Assembly (NCBI GenBank): GCA_903822595.1
Contig: CAIJPS010000084.1
Coordinates: forward strand, 1-64,000
From: an uncultured Chlorobiaceae bacterium
GTDB lineage: Bacteria; Bacteroidota; Chlorobiia; Chlorobiales; Chlorobiaceae
DNA: 64,000 nt
Reading direction: 5' to 3'
A program made the translations under genes and the position numbers. Positions 28,581 through 35,613 of the stretch are shown here, piece by piece. How positions within the stretch are numbered: the first letter of the stretch is position 1; every line of letters starts with the position of its first letter. Under the pieces are notes generated by a model, which saw only the letters and a list, made by a program, of their open reading frames with translations, was not told the origin of the DNA and did not search any database.

Positions 28581-29201
28581 ATGCAGCAATATTTCCACCA
28601 TACCGCATCACGAAAATACCGGATAAGGCAATGCAGAACAGCAGTGCTTCTCTGCGCCATAGCCGGAATAATACTCTCTGTTACCGGATGCCAGAGCTTC
28701 CGGGGCGGTACAGGATACCGCATGGAGAGCAAATATAGTTTAAAAAACAGAAAATCGCATATCTCCTGCCGCCCGGAAGGCAGCAGCTTTGCAGTCACTT
28801 GCGCCCTGCCGCTGAAGGTAACACCGCAGTCGCTCGACCACCTCTTTTCATCCATTGACGAACAGATCGGCACCAGATACCGTTACGGCGGAGCATCCCC
28901 GGAAGGGTTCGACTGTTCGGGACTGGTGCTCTACCTCTACCAGAAAAACTTCCGTATGATTTTGCCACGCACCGCCAGTGATCTTGCAGCATTCGGCAAT
29001 GTTATACCGAAAAACAGCCTGCATCCCGGTGACCTGGTTTTTTTCAGCAACGAAGGCAGAGATATCGACCATGTCGGCATCTTTACAGGCCAGGAGAGCT
29101 TTGCCCATGCAGCAAGAAACGGCGTCAAGCTCAGCCACCTCTACGAACGCTATTACGAGAGCCATTACGCCTTTGCCACACGCCTCATCACCACCGAGTA
29201 A
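28581..29201 (+). CDS. NlpC/P60 family lipoprotein (murein endopeptidase)
   Basis: 206 aa from ATG 28581. The N-terminus has a hydrophobic stretch ending in a lipobox (SVTGC, about residues 33-37), so it is an acylated envelope protein. The C-terminal NlpC/P60 cysteine peptidase domain is complete: YRYGGASPEGFDCSGLVLYLY with the nucleophile Cys, LPRTASDLA, NSLHPGDLVFFSN, the catalytic His in DHVGIFTG and the third polar His in FAHAARN. It probably cuts the D-Glu/DAP bonds of peptidoglycan stems, like Spr/MepS. An in-frame ATG 78 bp upstream exists but spoils the lipoprotein signal. Confidence 0.9.
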   Translation: MQQYFHHTASRKYRIRQCRTAVLLCAIAGIILSVTGCQSFRGGTGYRMESKYSLKNRKSHISCRPEGSSFAVTCALPLKVTPQSLDHLFSSIDEQIGTRYRYGGASPEGFDCSGLVLYLYQKNFRMILPRTASDLAAFGNVIPKNSLHPGDLVFFSNEGRDIDHVGIFTGQESFAHAARNGVKLSHLYERYYESHYAFATRLITTE

Positions 29202-29287
29202 ACTCGCCCCAGCACCCATCTCTTCTTTGCCGGAGGAAATCAGTATATTCAAAAGCAAACCGTATTAATAATTGTCAGACCCTTTTT

Positions 29288-30154
29288 ATGCCTCAACCCG
29301 GAACAAATAACTTTATCGAACTGGCTTTTCAAATAGGCCCGGACCTTCATGAGCTTTACATCGGCCTGCTTGCCGGAGAGGGCATAGAGTCCTTTCAGGA
29401 AGAGGATCACCAGCTCCTCGCCTATCTGCCCGAAACCGAATGGACCGAGGAGAAAGAGCAGAGCATCCGCGCCATGCTGCAAGAGAGGGTTGGGACTCTT
29501 CCCGCTTACACAGCAACCTTTATCGCCGACAGAAACTGGAACGCCGATTGGGAGGCAACCCTGCAACCCATCGAAATCTCCGATCGCCTCCTGATTATTC
29601 AGAAAAGCAGTGCCGTCACACCGAAACCCGGCCAGATCGTCATCGAAATCAACCCAAAAATGTCGTTCGGCACCGGATATCATGCCACAACACGCCTGAT
29701 GCTGCGCCAAATGGAGCATCTCGAACTGAAAGAGAAAAAAATAATGGACATCGGTACCGGCACCGGCGTCCTTGCCATAGCCGCCCGCAAACTTGGCAAC
29801 AATCGCCCCATTCTCGCCTTCGACAACAACACTTGGGCCGCCGAAAACGCCATCGAAAACATTGCGGAAAACCACGCTGATGAGATCCGGGTCGAACTCC
29901 TCGACGCCGAAGAGGATCTGGTCGTCAACCTCAAAGAGGGCTACGACCTCATTCTGGCAAACATCAACAAAAACGTCATCGACCGCATCCTGCCAGTCAT
30001 CCGCAAATACGCCCCTGCGGCGCCGGTGCTGCTCTCAGGTATTCTTGTCTACGACGAACCCTGGCTGAACAAACTGCTCAAACGGCTCGGCTACACTGCA
30101 GTGCAGACTATCTATGAAGATGAATGGCTTTCGAGCTTTATTAAGCCACTATGA
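29288..30154 (+). CDS. prmA: Ribosomal protein L11 methyltransferase
   Basis: 288-aa SAM-dependent methyltransferase modifying ribosomal protein L11. It has a short N-terminal substrate domain (residues 1-100, with DRNWNADWEATLQPIEIS) and the catalytic domain: FGTGYHATTRLMLRQME, motif I IMDIGTGTGVLAIAARKLG, ILAFDNNTWAAENAIEN and the NxPF-like ILANINKNVI motif. The stop overlaps the ppx start (ATGA). Confidence 0.93.
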   Translation: MPQPGTNNFIELAFQIGPDLHELYIGLLAGEGIESFQEEDHQLLAYLPETEWTEEKEQSIRAMLQERVGTLPAYTATFIADRNWNADWEATLQPIEISDRLLIIQKSSAVTPKPGQIVIEINPKMSFGTGYHATTRLMLRQMEHLELKEKKIMDIGTGTGVLAIAARKLGNNRPILAFDNNTWAAENAIENIAENHADEIRVELLDAEEDLVVNLKEGYDLILANINKNVIDRILPVIRKYAPAAPVLLSGILVYDEPWLNKLLKRLGYTAVQTIYEDEWLSSFIKPL

Positions 30155-31089
30155 AAAAACGAGTTTCATGCATCGATATCGGCACCAACACCGCCCTGTT
30201 GCTCATTGCCGACCTTGATCCAGCGACTGGCTCCATCCAGCCGGTCTACCACAAGCAGACCATCGTGCGGCTTGGCAAAAATGTGGATGCCGCAAAAACC
30301 ATTGACCCGCAAGGATTGCAAAGGCTCATCGACTGCATGATTGACTATCGCCAGCTCAGCGATGAGCACGCAGTCGAAACCATCATCGCCGCAGGCACCA
30401 GTGCCCTGAGAGACGCCAAAAACCGCGCTGAGGTTATAGAGGCGATTGAGCGTGCTGCGGGGATAACCATAGAGTGCATCTCCGGCAAAGAGGAGGCTGA
30501 CCTCACCTTTTGCGGCGCAGTGGCTGGCATGAGCGACATTCCCGAACTCTTCACCGTCATCGACATCGGCGGCGGCAGTACGGAGATCTCCATGGGGTCA
30601 CCAGGCGCCATTACGGAGAGCGTCAGCCTTGACATCGGTTCGGTGAGGCTCACCGAGCGCTTTTTTACCACACTTCCCCCGCCGCAAAGCGAAATTGATG
30701 CCGCCAAAAGCTGCATCGACCAGCTCCTCACTGCAAACATCATTCCTTTTTTTGCATCAAGAGAGCACGTTTATGGCGTGGCCGGCACCATCACCACCAT
30801 CGCCCAGGTAGACCAGGGGCTGAAACACTTCGACGCCCTGAAGGTGCACAACTACCCCCTCACCTACGAGGAGGTGCACGCCTTTCTCGACAGACTCAAA
30901 AAGAGCACCCTTGAGCAGATCATTGAGCTTGGTATCCCCGAAGGAAGGGCCGACGTCATCACCATGGGAATGCTCATCCTGCACCAATTCATGCGCCTGC
31001 TTGGCGTTGGCATGATCCGTGTCAGCATTCAGGGGCTGCGCTTCGGCCTTGCCCAAAGGGAGCTGCTTCGTCTTCAGGAAAACATCTGA
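30151..31089 (+). CDS. Ppx/GppA exopolyphosphatase family protein
   Basis: 312 aa of the actin-like ATPase fold. Motifs are CIDIGTNTALLLIADL (phosphate 1), AGTSALRDAKNR, ISGKEEADLTFCGAV and the phosphate-2 glycine loop FTVIDIGGGSTEISMG. This short form lacks the C-terminal HD-type domain of E. coli Ppx, so it could be an exopolyphosphatase or a (p)ppGpp-related phosphatase. Coupled to prmA by a 4-bp overlap; its last 68 bp overlap the 3' end of the opposite-strand methyltransferase gene. Confidence 0.9.
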   Translation: MKKRVSCIDIGTNTALLLIADLDPATGSIQPVYHKQTIVRLGKNVDAAKTIDPQGLQRLIDCMIDYRQLSDEHAVETIIAAGTSALRDAKNRAEVIEAIERAAGITIECISGKEEADLTFCGAVAGMSDIPELFTVIDIGGGSTEISMGSPGAITESVSLDIGSVRLTERFFTTLPPPQSEIDAAKSCIDQLLTANIIPFFASREHVYGVAGTITTIAQVDQGLKHFDALKVHNYPLTYEEVHAFLDRLKKSTLEQIIELGIPEGRADVITMGMLILHQFMRLLGVGMIRVSIQGLRFGLAQRELLRLQENI

Positions 31090-32284
31090 GCGCGTAGATG
31101 CAGAGCGGATGGCCCGCAGCATCCCTGGTAAAAAAGAGAAAAGCCCTCTCGCTCTCGAGCAGCCGGTATTTTTTCCGAAGCTCTTCCGTCGAAAGGGGAA
31201 AATCGCGCCGCTGGATACTTGACCCTGTAATGGCGTGGCGCTCAAGAAAAGCCCTGAAGCTTTTCGGCTTGTACGGAACACACTCAACCACCCGGAAACT
31301 CCTGCCGGGAAAAGCCTCAATTTTACGGTCAGCCGTGAGGTAATCAACGCTCTTGTTCACAAACTGGAGGCCAGAATCACGCGCAAGCACCGCCGAAAGC
31401 CTCGCCTTGATAATGGCCGGATCAGGCTCGTAGAGATACGTCTTCACCGCCGCCGCAACCACCCTCGGCACATCACCATTCCCACCGGCAACCTCAGTTA
31501 TCTCCTCCGAATCACCGTTCAGGCAAACCGCTTTTACCTGCACAAGCCCACAAGCAGGGTACGCGCGCTCAAGAAGCAGCAGAATCTCCTTGCATTCACG
31601 GTCAACCGACACCACAACAATCGCATGCAAGGCGGGCAACAGCTTTTTCAGCCCGCTGATTTCGAGAGCCGGAGATGCCTTGATGCAAACCCGCTGCGCA
31701 TGACGAAGCAGCAGATCATGAGAGGCCACAACATCCGGACTTGCTGCCTCCAGCGCTACGGAGCGGCGGCCCTCCTCACGACGTGCAGGATCAACAAAGA
31801 TCCAGTCAAAAGAGTCCTCCGGGTACTCCGCAAGCAGGCTGATGCTGTCGCCGTTCTTTACCTGAACATTGTCAACTCCGCTCACCTTCAGATTATGCTC
31901 AACCACGGCACAAAGCAGCGAATCACGCTCGCAGTAAACCACCTCCTGAAACGTCCGCGCCAGAAACATCGTGTCAACGCCAAGACCGCCGCTTAAATCG
32001 ATTGCCCACTTGCCCGACATAAACGAAGCCTTGTATGCCGCCGTGCGCTCCCCGGAGGATTGCTCAAGCGCCAACGGTGTGTAAAGCAGGTTGTGCTGCG
32101 AAAGTGTGGGTAGTTTTTTTACAGCCTTCTGGCGGCAGGCAAGCTGCTCCGCCATTGCGCGAATCGGTAACTCCTTGCGGCCATGAAACTGCATGGCAAA
32201 AGCTGCCGGATCGTCGGAGTAATGCGACGCAAGCAGCGCCTGAATATCCGGGTTAAGCAAGTTTTTAAGTTCTGCGAGGGTCAT
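31022..32284 (-). CDS. THUMP-like class I SAM-dependent methyltransferase
   Basis: 420 aa. The central Rossmann domain has motif I AIDLSGGLGVDTMFLA (about residues 93-108), VYCERDSLLCAVVEHNL, the NGDSISLL segment and motif IV DWIFVDPARREEG. The C-terminal ~100 residues (RVVECVPYKPKSFRAFLER, RDFPLSTEELRKKYRL) correspond to the THUMP-like tail of this family, common in Bacteroidetes and Chlorobi. The substrate, probably an RNA base, is unknown. Its last 23 codons overlap the end of the ppx gene antisense. It starts directly after the mrr remnant (TGA then ATG), so it may have been the second gene of an mrr transcript. Confidence 0.85.
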   Translation of the reverse strand: MTLAELKNLLNPDIQALLASHYSDDPAAFAMQFHGRKELPIRAMAEQLACRQKAVKKLPTLSQHNLLYTPLALEQSSGERTAAYKASFMSGKWAIDLSGGLGVDTMFLARTFQEVVYCERDSLLCAVVEHNLKVSGVDNVQVKNGDSISLLAEYPEDSFDWIFVDPARREEGRRSVALEAASPDVVASHDLLLRHAQRVCIKASPALEISGLKKLLPALHAIVVVSVDRECKEILLLLERAYPACGLVQVKAVCLNGDSEEITEVAGGNGDVPRVVAAAVKTYLYEPDPAIIKARLSAVLARDSGLQFVNKSVDYLTADRKIEAFPGRSFRVVECVPYKPKSFRAFLERHAITGSSIQRRDFPLSTEELRKKYRLLESERAFLFFTRDAAGHPLCIYALRCFPEDEAAPFGQGRSAAPEC

Positions 32285-32490
32285 TCAGTTCTCTTCAAAA
32301 TAGTCCGAATCAAGCCGTTTCAGCTCAGAAACGGCATCTGTGGAGACCGCCACACCAAAATCAGCTCTTCCGGAGTTAATCCAAACTTGCGAGCCAATGC
32401 CTCAACCATTTCCCGGCTGGTATGTTCTTGACCATCACGGCAGAGTTTGAGCAACGGAAGCATAATGCTCTGAAAATCAGGTATCGGCAT
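32285..32490 (-). pseudogene. mrr: mrr restriction endonuclease remnant with internal deletion
   Basis: From ATG 32490 the first ~44 codons encode an Mrr N-terminal winged-helix domain (MPIPDFQSIMLPLLKL, DGQEHTSREMVEALARKFGL, TPEEL). The frame then runs off to a stop at 32320. In the next frame, from about 32358 to 32285, comes a typical Mrr C-terminus: GVAVSTDAVSELKRLDSDYFEEN and stop. The whole catalytic PD-(D/E)xK-type domain (about 220 residues) is missing between them. The two ends of the gene are thus preserved and joined out of frame, which is the signature of an internal deletion. No active endonuclease can be made. Confidence 0.8.
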
Positions 32491-32927
32491 GTCGTTTTTA
32501 CTTTAGGCTGAACGAATACATTTTCTGGCTGCGTCAAACAGAATCGTATCAAATCCAGCTTGACCTGTATTTTTTCGAGACTCTGAATGTAAGCATTGCC
32601 CGCACCAATACTGAGAGGCCAATATTATGCCGAAATTTTTTTCTGATAGGAGTACGGTCGAATCAAGAGCATGGCCTCCACTATTTTTGCTCATTAAACT
32701 TGATTTGAGCAGTACAAAAAGAATATCAAAAACCTTGGCAGCGTAGATGCAGAACGTCAAGCCCCATACTCTCATCAGTTATTTTTTACTCAGTCACATT
32801 TCGAAAGAATAACCACATAGAAAGTGATCATGCGTCTGACGCTGAAGCTTGCGACCGGTGCATGCAACTTTTTTTTCAGCTCTTTCTTTATATCTTTTTG
32901 GTATAAAAACAGCATCAATTAAATACC
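32491..32927. other. Gene-free interval between mrr relic and brnT relic
   Basis: About 440 bp. A 90-codon minus-strand frame (32775-32503) is open but its Cys-rich sequence matches nothing I know and it has no convincing ribosome-binding site. The plus strand has no supported frame. Given relics on both sides it is probably decayed accessory DNA. The brnT promoter is expected at its right edge; the AT-rich stretch 32880-32920 is the best place. Confidence 0.4.
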
Positions 32928-33197
32928 ATGCAATTTGCGTTTGACCCTGAAAAAAGCAGGCTGAACAAAGTTCAGCACAGCATCGACTTTTTTGAGGCTC
33001 AGGCACTGTGGGTTGACAATAATCTTGTTGAAATTCCAGCATAAACCGTGGGAGAGCCTCGGTTTATTGTTATCGGCAAGATTTCAGGCAAATGCTGGTC
33101 TGGAGTGACAACATTCAGAGGTGAAGCCATAAGAATAATTTCAGTAAGAATATCCCGCCCGGAGGAGATAAAAGTTTATGAAAACAGAAGAATTTGA
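32928..33197 (+). pseudogene. brnT: BrnT toxin gene with one in-frame TAA stop
   Basis: Read through, the frame gives an 88-residue BrnT ribonuclease toxin of normal length: MQFAFDPEKSRLNKVQHSID, FFEAQALWVDNNLVEIPA, then TAA (33042-33044, codon 39), then TVGEPRFIVIGKISGKCWSG, GEAIRIISVRISRPEE and KVYENRRI. Everything on both sides of the stop fits the family, including the RRISVR-like core near the end, and there is no shift of frame. One base change (for example AAA or CAA to TAA) explains it. The 38-residue product would lack the catalytic region. Its stop overlaps the antitoxin start by 20 bp, the normal brnTA arrangement. Confidence 0.85.
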
Positions 33198-33417
33198 CAA
33201 AGCCTTTGATGATGGTTCAGATATAACACCTTATCTTGATCTGGACAAGGCTCGTCGGATAAAACAAGAGCATAAGAGGGTAAATGTTGACTTTCCTCTC
33301 TGGATGATCGACTCGCTTGATAAAGAGGAAACACGTCTTGGGGTATCGCGCCAGTCGGTGATCAAAGTGTGGCTTGGAGAGCGCATTGAGCAGCGCCAAC
33401 TGCCTAAGAGGATATGA
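33178..33417 (+). CDS. brnA: BrnT-associated CopG/BrnA-type antitoxin
   Basis: 79-aa DNA-binding antitoxin, intact. The middle has the ribbon-helix-helix signature of BrnT partners: KRVNVDFPLWMIDSLDKEET, RLGVSRQSVIKVWLGERIEQ. The N-terminal part (EEFDKAFDDGSDITPYLDLDKARR) is the toxin-binding segment in this type. A GGAGGAG ribosome-binding site lies 10 nt before its ATG, within the end of brnT. In brnTA modules the antitoxin autorepresses the operon. With its toxin gene broken it may survive as a stand-alone regulator or as a neutral relic. Confidence 0.85.
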   Translation: MKTEEFDKAFDDGSDITPYLDLDKARRIKQEHKRVNVDFPLWMIDSLDKEETRLGVSRQSVIKVWLGERIEQRQLPKRI

Positions 33418-33451
33418 CCGAGGAAATAGAGACAGAGCCGGAATACTCACC

Positions 33452-33748
33452 TCAGAACAGTTGCTTTTTTTTCTGAATCAGCGTGTTGCGGCCAACCGCA
33501 TAAGCGTAGACCGATGCGGGAACAAAGGTAAGCTGCACTCCATTTTCCTCTTTGACCCCCTGCTTGTCGATGGTGGTGACGACGGCCTTCCGGAGCTGGT
33601 TTGTGGCGCAGAAGGATAGGAGTGATTTGAGTTCAGCGGGATGGTTATAGGGATTTCTCGTTCGTTTATTGCTGGAACTTCCGATGCAAAAACAATTTCT
33701 GGCAAGGCGAAAAGCGCCATGTACCTGATCTTGGTTCTCCGATGAGTC
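33452..33748 (-). pseudogene. C-terminal fragment of an ATPase-like protein (possibly COG1373/DUF4143 type)
   Basis: A 98-codon open frame without a start codon ends at TGA 33454-33452. Its last ~60 residues look strongly protein-like: NHPAELKSLLSFCATNQLRKAVV, TTIDKQGVKEENGVQLTF, VPASVYAYAVGRNTLIQKKK. I associate this ending with AAA-type ATPases carrying DUF4143, but only from memory. Upstream sequence (ARNCFCIGSSSNKR) is not convincing. The rest of the gene is absent, so this is a truncated relic in the accessory island. Confidence 0.4.
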
Positions 33749-33812
33749 TCACAATCAATTTGACCAGTTGAACTTAGCGGAATACTTCTTTATCGGCAAC
33801 CTGCACCTGCTT

Positions 33813-35207
33813 CTACTCTTTCCGTGCCTCCTGCTCTTCGTTGGTTAGAGGTTTCTTGCCAGCGCTCCTCACATTGAGCAGTTTACTGAGCAGTTCATAC
33901 CAGAAGTTGGAGCCCATGGAAACCATCAAGGCCGTGATCAGTATACCAAGAAGTTTTTCTGGTGTAAGAAGCTTTTGAATCGATGTATTGTCTCCATCTT
34001 TTATCGGCCAACCGAAAGGAAGATTAATACTGCTGATTTGCTTGAAGTCTTTATTTATCTGTCCAATCTTTTCATTCAAATCATTATCTTTGGCCTCTGC
34101 AACCTTGTCGTTTTCTTTGGTTTTTTGACTGTCCTCACTGGAAACAGTGCCTGTTTTCGACAGTTGTTTCCCGGCATCAACCAAGGGAGATGTTTCCTGC
34201 GCTCCGGGTGATTTTTTCTGGGGCTCCTTGCCTTCACTCCCGGTATTGGCAGATAACTGCTCCGTCAACGCAACTCGCTGCGTGGCGATAGAGACTAATG
34301 ATGCTCTCAGTTCCTTATCGCGATACATTGCTTTTCCCATCTCAAAGGAATCCGCATTCAAGACCAACGCAACAACAACACCCAAAATCACCCCAAAAGT
34401 TTGCGAGTACTTTTTGTACCATCCGGTCACCCGCTCCATCCCCTCATCATACCATTTTTCTACGTTTGCCAGCGCCTTCTCAAGACTGTTTCCAGCAATA
34501 TCGAATAACGGAAGAAGTGTTTTTTTCAGTGCATTATTATCAGGTAAAGCCTCCACCAATGCTCTGACATCTGTTAAATAATCTCCGGTAGCAGGAATCT
34601 TTATCTCATTGAAGATTGATTTGTTAGAAGACCCGCAAACATCTTCGTTTCCACCATTCACGAGATTTTCGACTGTTTTTGTGTACCATTCCTTAACTTT
34701 TTTGAAAACTTCATCGATATCAACGACTGGCGATGCCAGAACCACTTCCAGCTCTTTTTTTATAATGCTTCCATCAGGAAGCTGCGCAACCTTGTCCGTA
34801 AAGCCTTTTATTTCATTTTGATGGTTTGGCTCAGCAATTCTCTCGTTCAGTAATTTTTTAAGAACATCAGGATGCTGCTTCAGGCTCTCAAACAAGGACA
34901 AAACAAAACTGCGGGAAGGAATGTAGGATGGCACCCTGCTTTTGCGTGATGGAAGAGGCACTATGGAATCCAAAAAACTTTTTAAGATATTACCAGGAGG
35001 GGTTTTTCCCATAAAAAACGGTTGCTGATAAAACTTTTCCAACACCTTGGGGTCCTGGATAAGTGCCAGAATACCGATACCAGGCATTCTGGAGCGTTTT
35101 TTTGTAAGGCTTGCAACAATTTCAATGATTGCGGAACAGAGAATGCTCAGGAAAAAGTAGATAAAAGTCAATCCAATAGCCGTATCCAGAATCTGCGAGT
35201 CAAACAT
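33813..35207 (-). CDS. Unrecognised 464-aa membrane protein with tandem WY motifs
   Basis: Three hydrophobic regions: N-terminal IGLTFIYFFLSILCSAIIEIVASL (residues about 11-34), central FGVILGVVVALVLNADSF (about 278-295) and C-terminal LLGILITALMVSMGSNFWYELL (about 425-447). Between the first two lies a soluble domain with two similar pieces, FKKVKEWYTKTVENLV and ALANVEKWYDEGMERVTGWYKKY. Between the last two is a low-complexity, Lys/Glu/Ser-rich linker (about residues 325-400). Similar large proteins with a WYDxxM.R..GWYK segment are widespread, but I know no function. AT-richer than the core genes, monocistronic, in the accessory island. A clear start with AAGGAG lies upstream of 35207. Confidence 0.75.
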   Translation of the reverse strand: MFDSQILDTAIGLTFIYFFLSILCSAIIEIVASLTKKRSRMPGIGILALIQDPKVLEKFYQQPFFMGKTPPGNILKSFLDSIVPLPSRKSRVPSYIPSRSFVLSLFESLKQHPDVLKKLLNERIAEPNHQNEIKGFTDKVAQLPDGSIIKKELEVVLASPVVDIDEVFKKVKEWYTKTVENLVNGGNEDVCGSSNKSIFNEIKIPATGDYLTDVRALVEALPDNNALKKTLLPLFDIAGNSLEKALANVEKWYDEGMERVTGWYKKYSQTFGVILGVVVALVLNADSFEMGKAMYRDKELRASLVSIATQRVALTEQLSANTGSEGKEPQKKSPGAQETSPLVDAGKQLSKTGTVSSEDSQKTKENDKVAEAKDNDLNEKIGQINKDFKQISSINLPFGWPIKDGDNTSIQKLLTPEKLLGILITALMVSMGSNFWYELLSKLLNVRSAGKKPLTNEEQEARKE

Positions 35208-35395
35208 GTTTTTCTCCTTGAATAACTGCTTTCTGATTAAAATAATGGCGAAAGAACCCCCCTATCGCTGAACCAAAGCGTAAAATACGTAATTCCGGAT
35301 CATATTCATAATGCGTTTATTATTCACTCCCGTCCGGTTAAAAACAGAAGAAAATCAGCACTATTTTTTATCAGTGGCACTTCTGTTTACAGCAG

Positions 35396-35569
35396 ATGGG
35401 GAAAACAAAAGTTGCGGGGACCCTTGATACACTGGCCATCATAAAAAATGAGTAGCGCAGACTGGCGAAAGAGTGCGCAAAACTTGACACTATCGAAATG
35501 CGCCAACTGGCAGAAGAGGGGATCAAAACCACGTTGTCATTGAACGTTTACTTTTATCGCGGAAAGTAA
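35396..35569 (+). pseudogene. Small reading frame interrupted by one TAG
   Basis: From ATG 35396 the frame reads MGKTKVAGTLDTLAIIKNE, TAG (35453-35455), RRLAKECAKLDTIEMRQ, LAEEGIKTTLSLNVYFYRGK and TAA. The C-terminal LAEEGIK.TL pattern resembles endings of small antitoxin-like or hypothetical proteins, but I cannot name a family. There is no frame change, only one internal stop, similar to the broken toxins in this window. The predicted protein would be about 56 residues. Evidence is limited to the coding look of the sequence. Confidence 0.3.
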
Positions 35570-35597
35570 ACCTGGCTTATTCTAAATTTACTTTCCG
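35546..35597. repeat. Three-arm inverted repeat with alternative hairpins
   Basis: GTTTACTTT (35546-35554) pairs with AAAGTAAAC (35563-35571). The overlapping arm CGGAAAGTAAA (35560-35570) also pairs perfectly with TTTACTTTCCG (35587-35597). The two hairpins cannot form together. The 11-bp one lies 16 bp beyond the stop of the acyl-CoA ligase gene and could serve as its terminator; the arrangement also resembles a mobile-element end. Confidence 0.5.
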
Positions 35598-35613
35598 TAA
35601 CAAAGAGAGCTGC

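Larger units (their letters stand above)
35208..35613. other. Intergenic stretch with a decayed small frame and overlapping hairpins
   Basis: About 405 bp between the 464-aa membrane gene and the acyl-CoA ligase gene. It holds the interrupted small frame at 35396-35569 and two mutually exclusive hairpins at 35546-35597, described separately. The rest (35208-35395) is AT-rich with nothing recognised; it should contain the promoter of the membrane-protein gene. Confidence 0.4.

Noticed and set aside
32503-32775. 90-codon minus-strand frame in the relic island
   Set aside because: Cys-rich, unplaceable sequence without a start signal; may be chance in decayed DNA.
32794-33042. Minus-strand frame over the start of brnT
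   Set aside because: Antisense of brnT; the plus-strand reading has clear family similarity.
33042-33044. TAA recoding or stop suppression to explain brnT and relE
   Set aside because: TAA is a normal terminator in this genome (for example at the ends of hemL and nadK), and no recoding element is visible.
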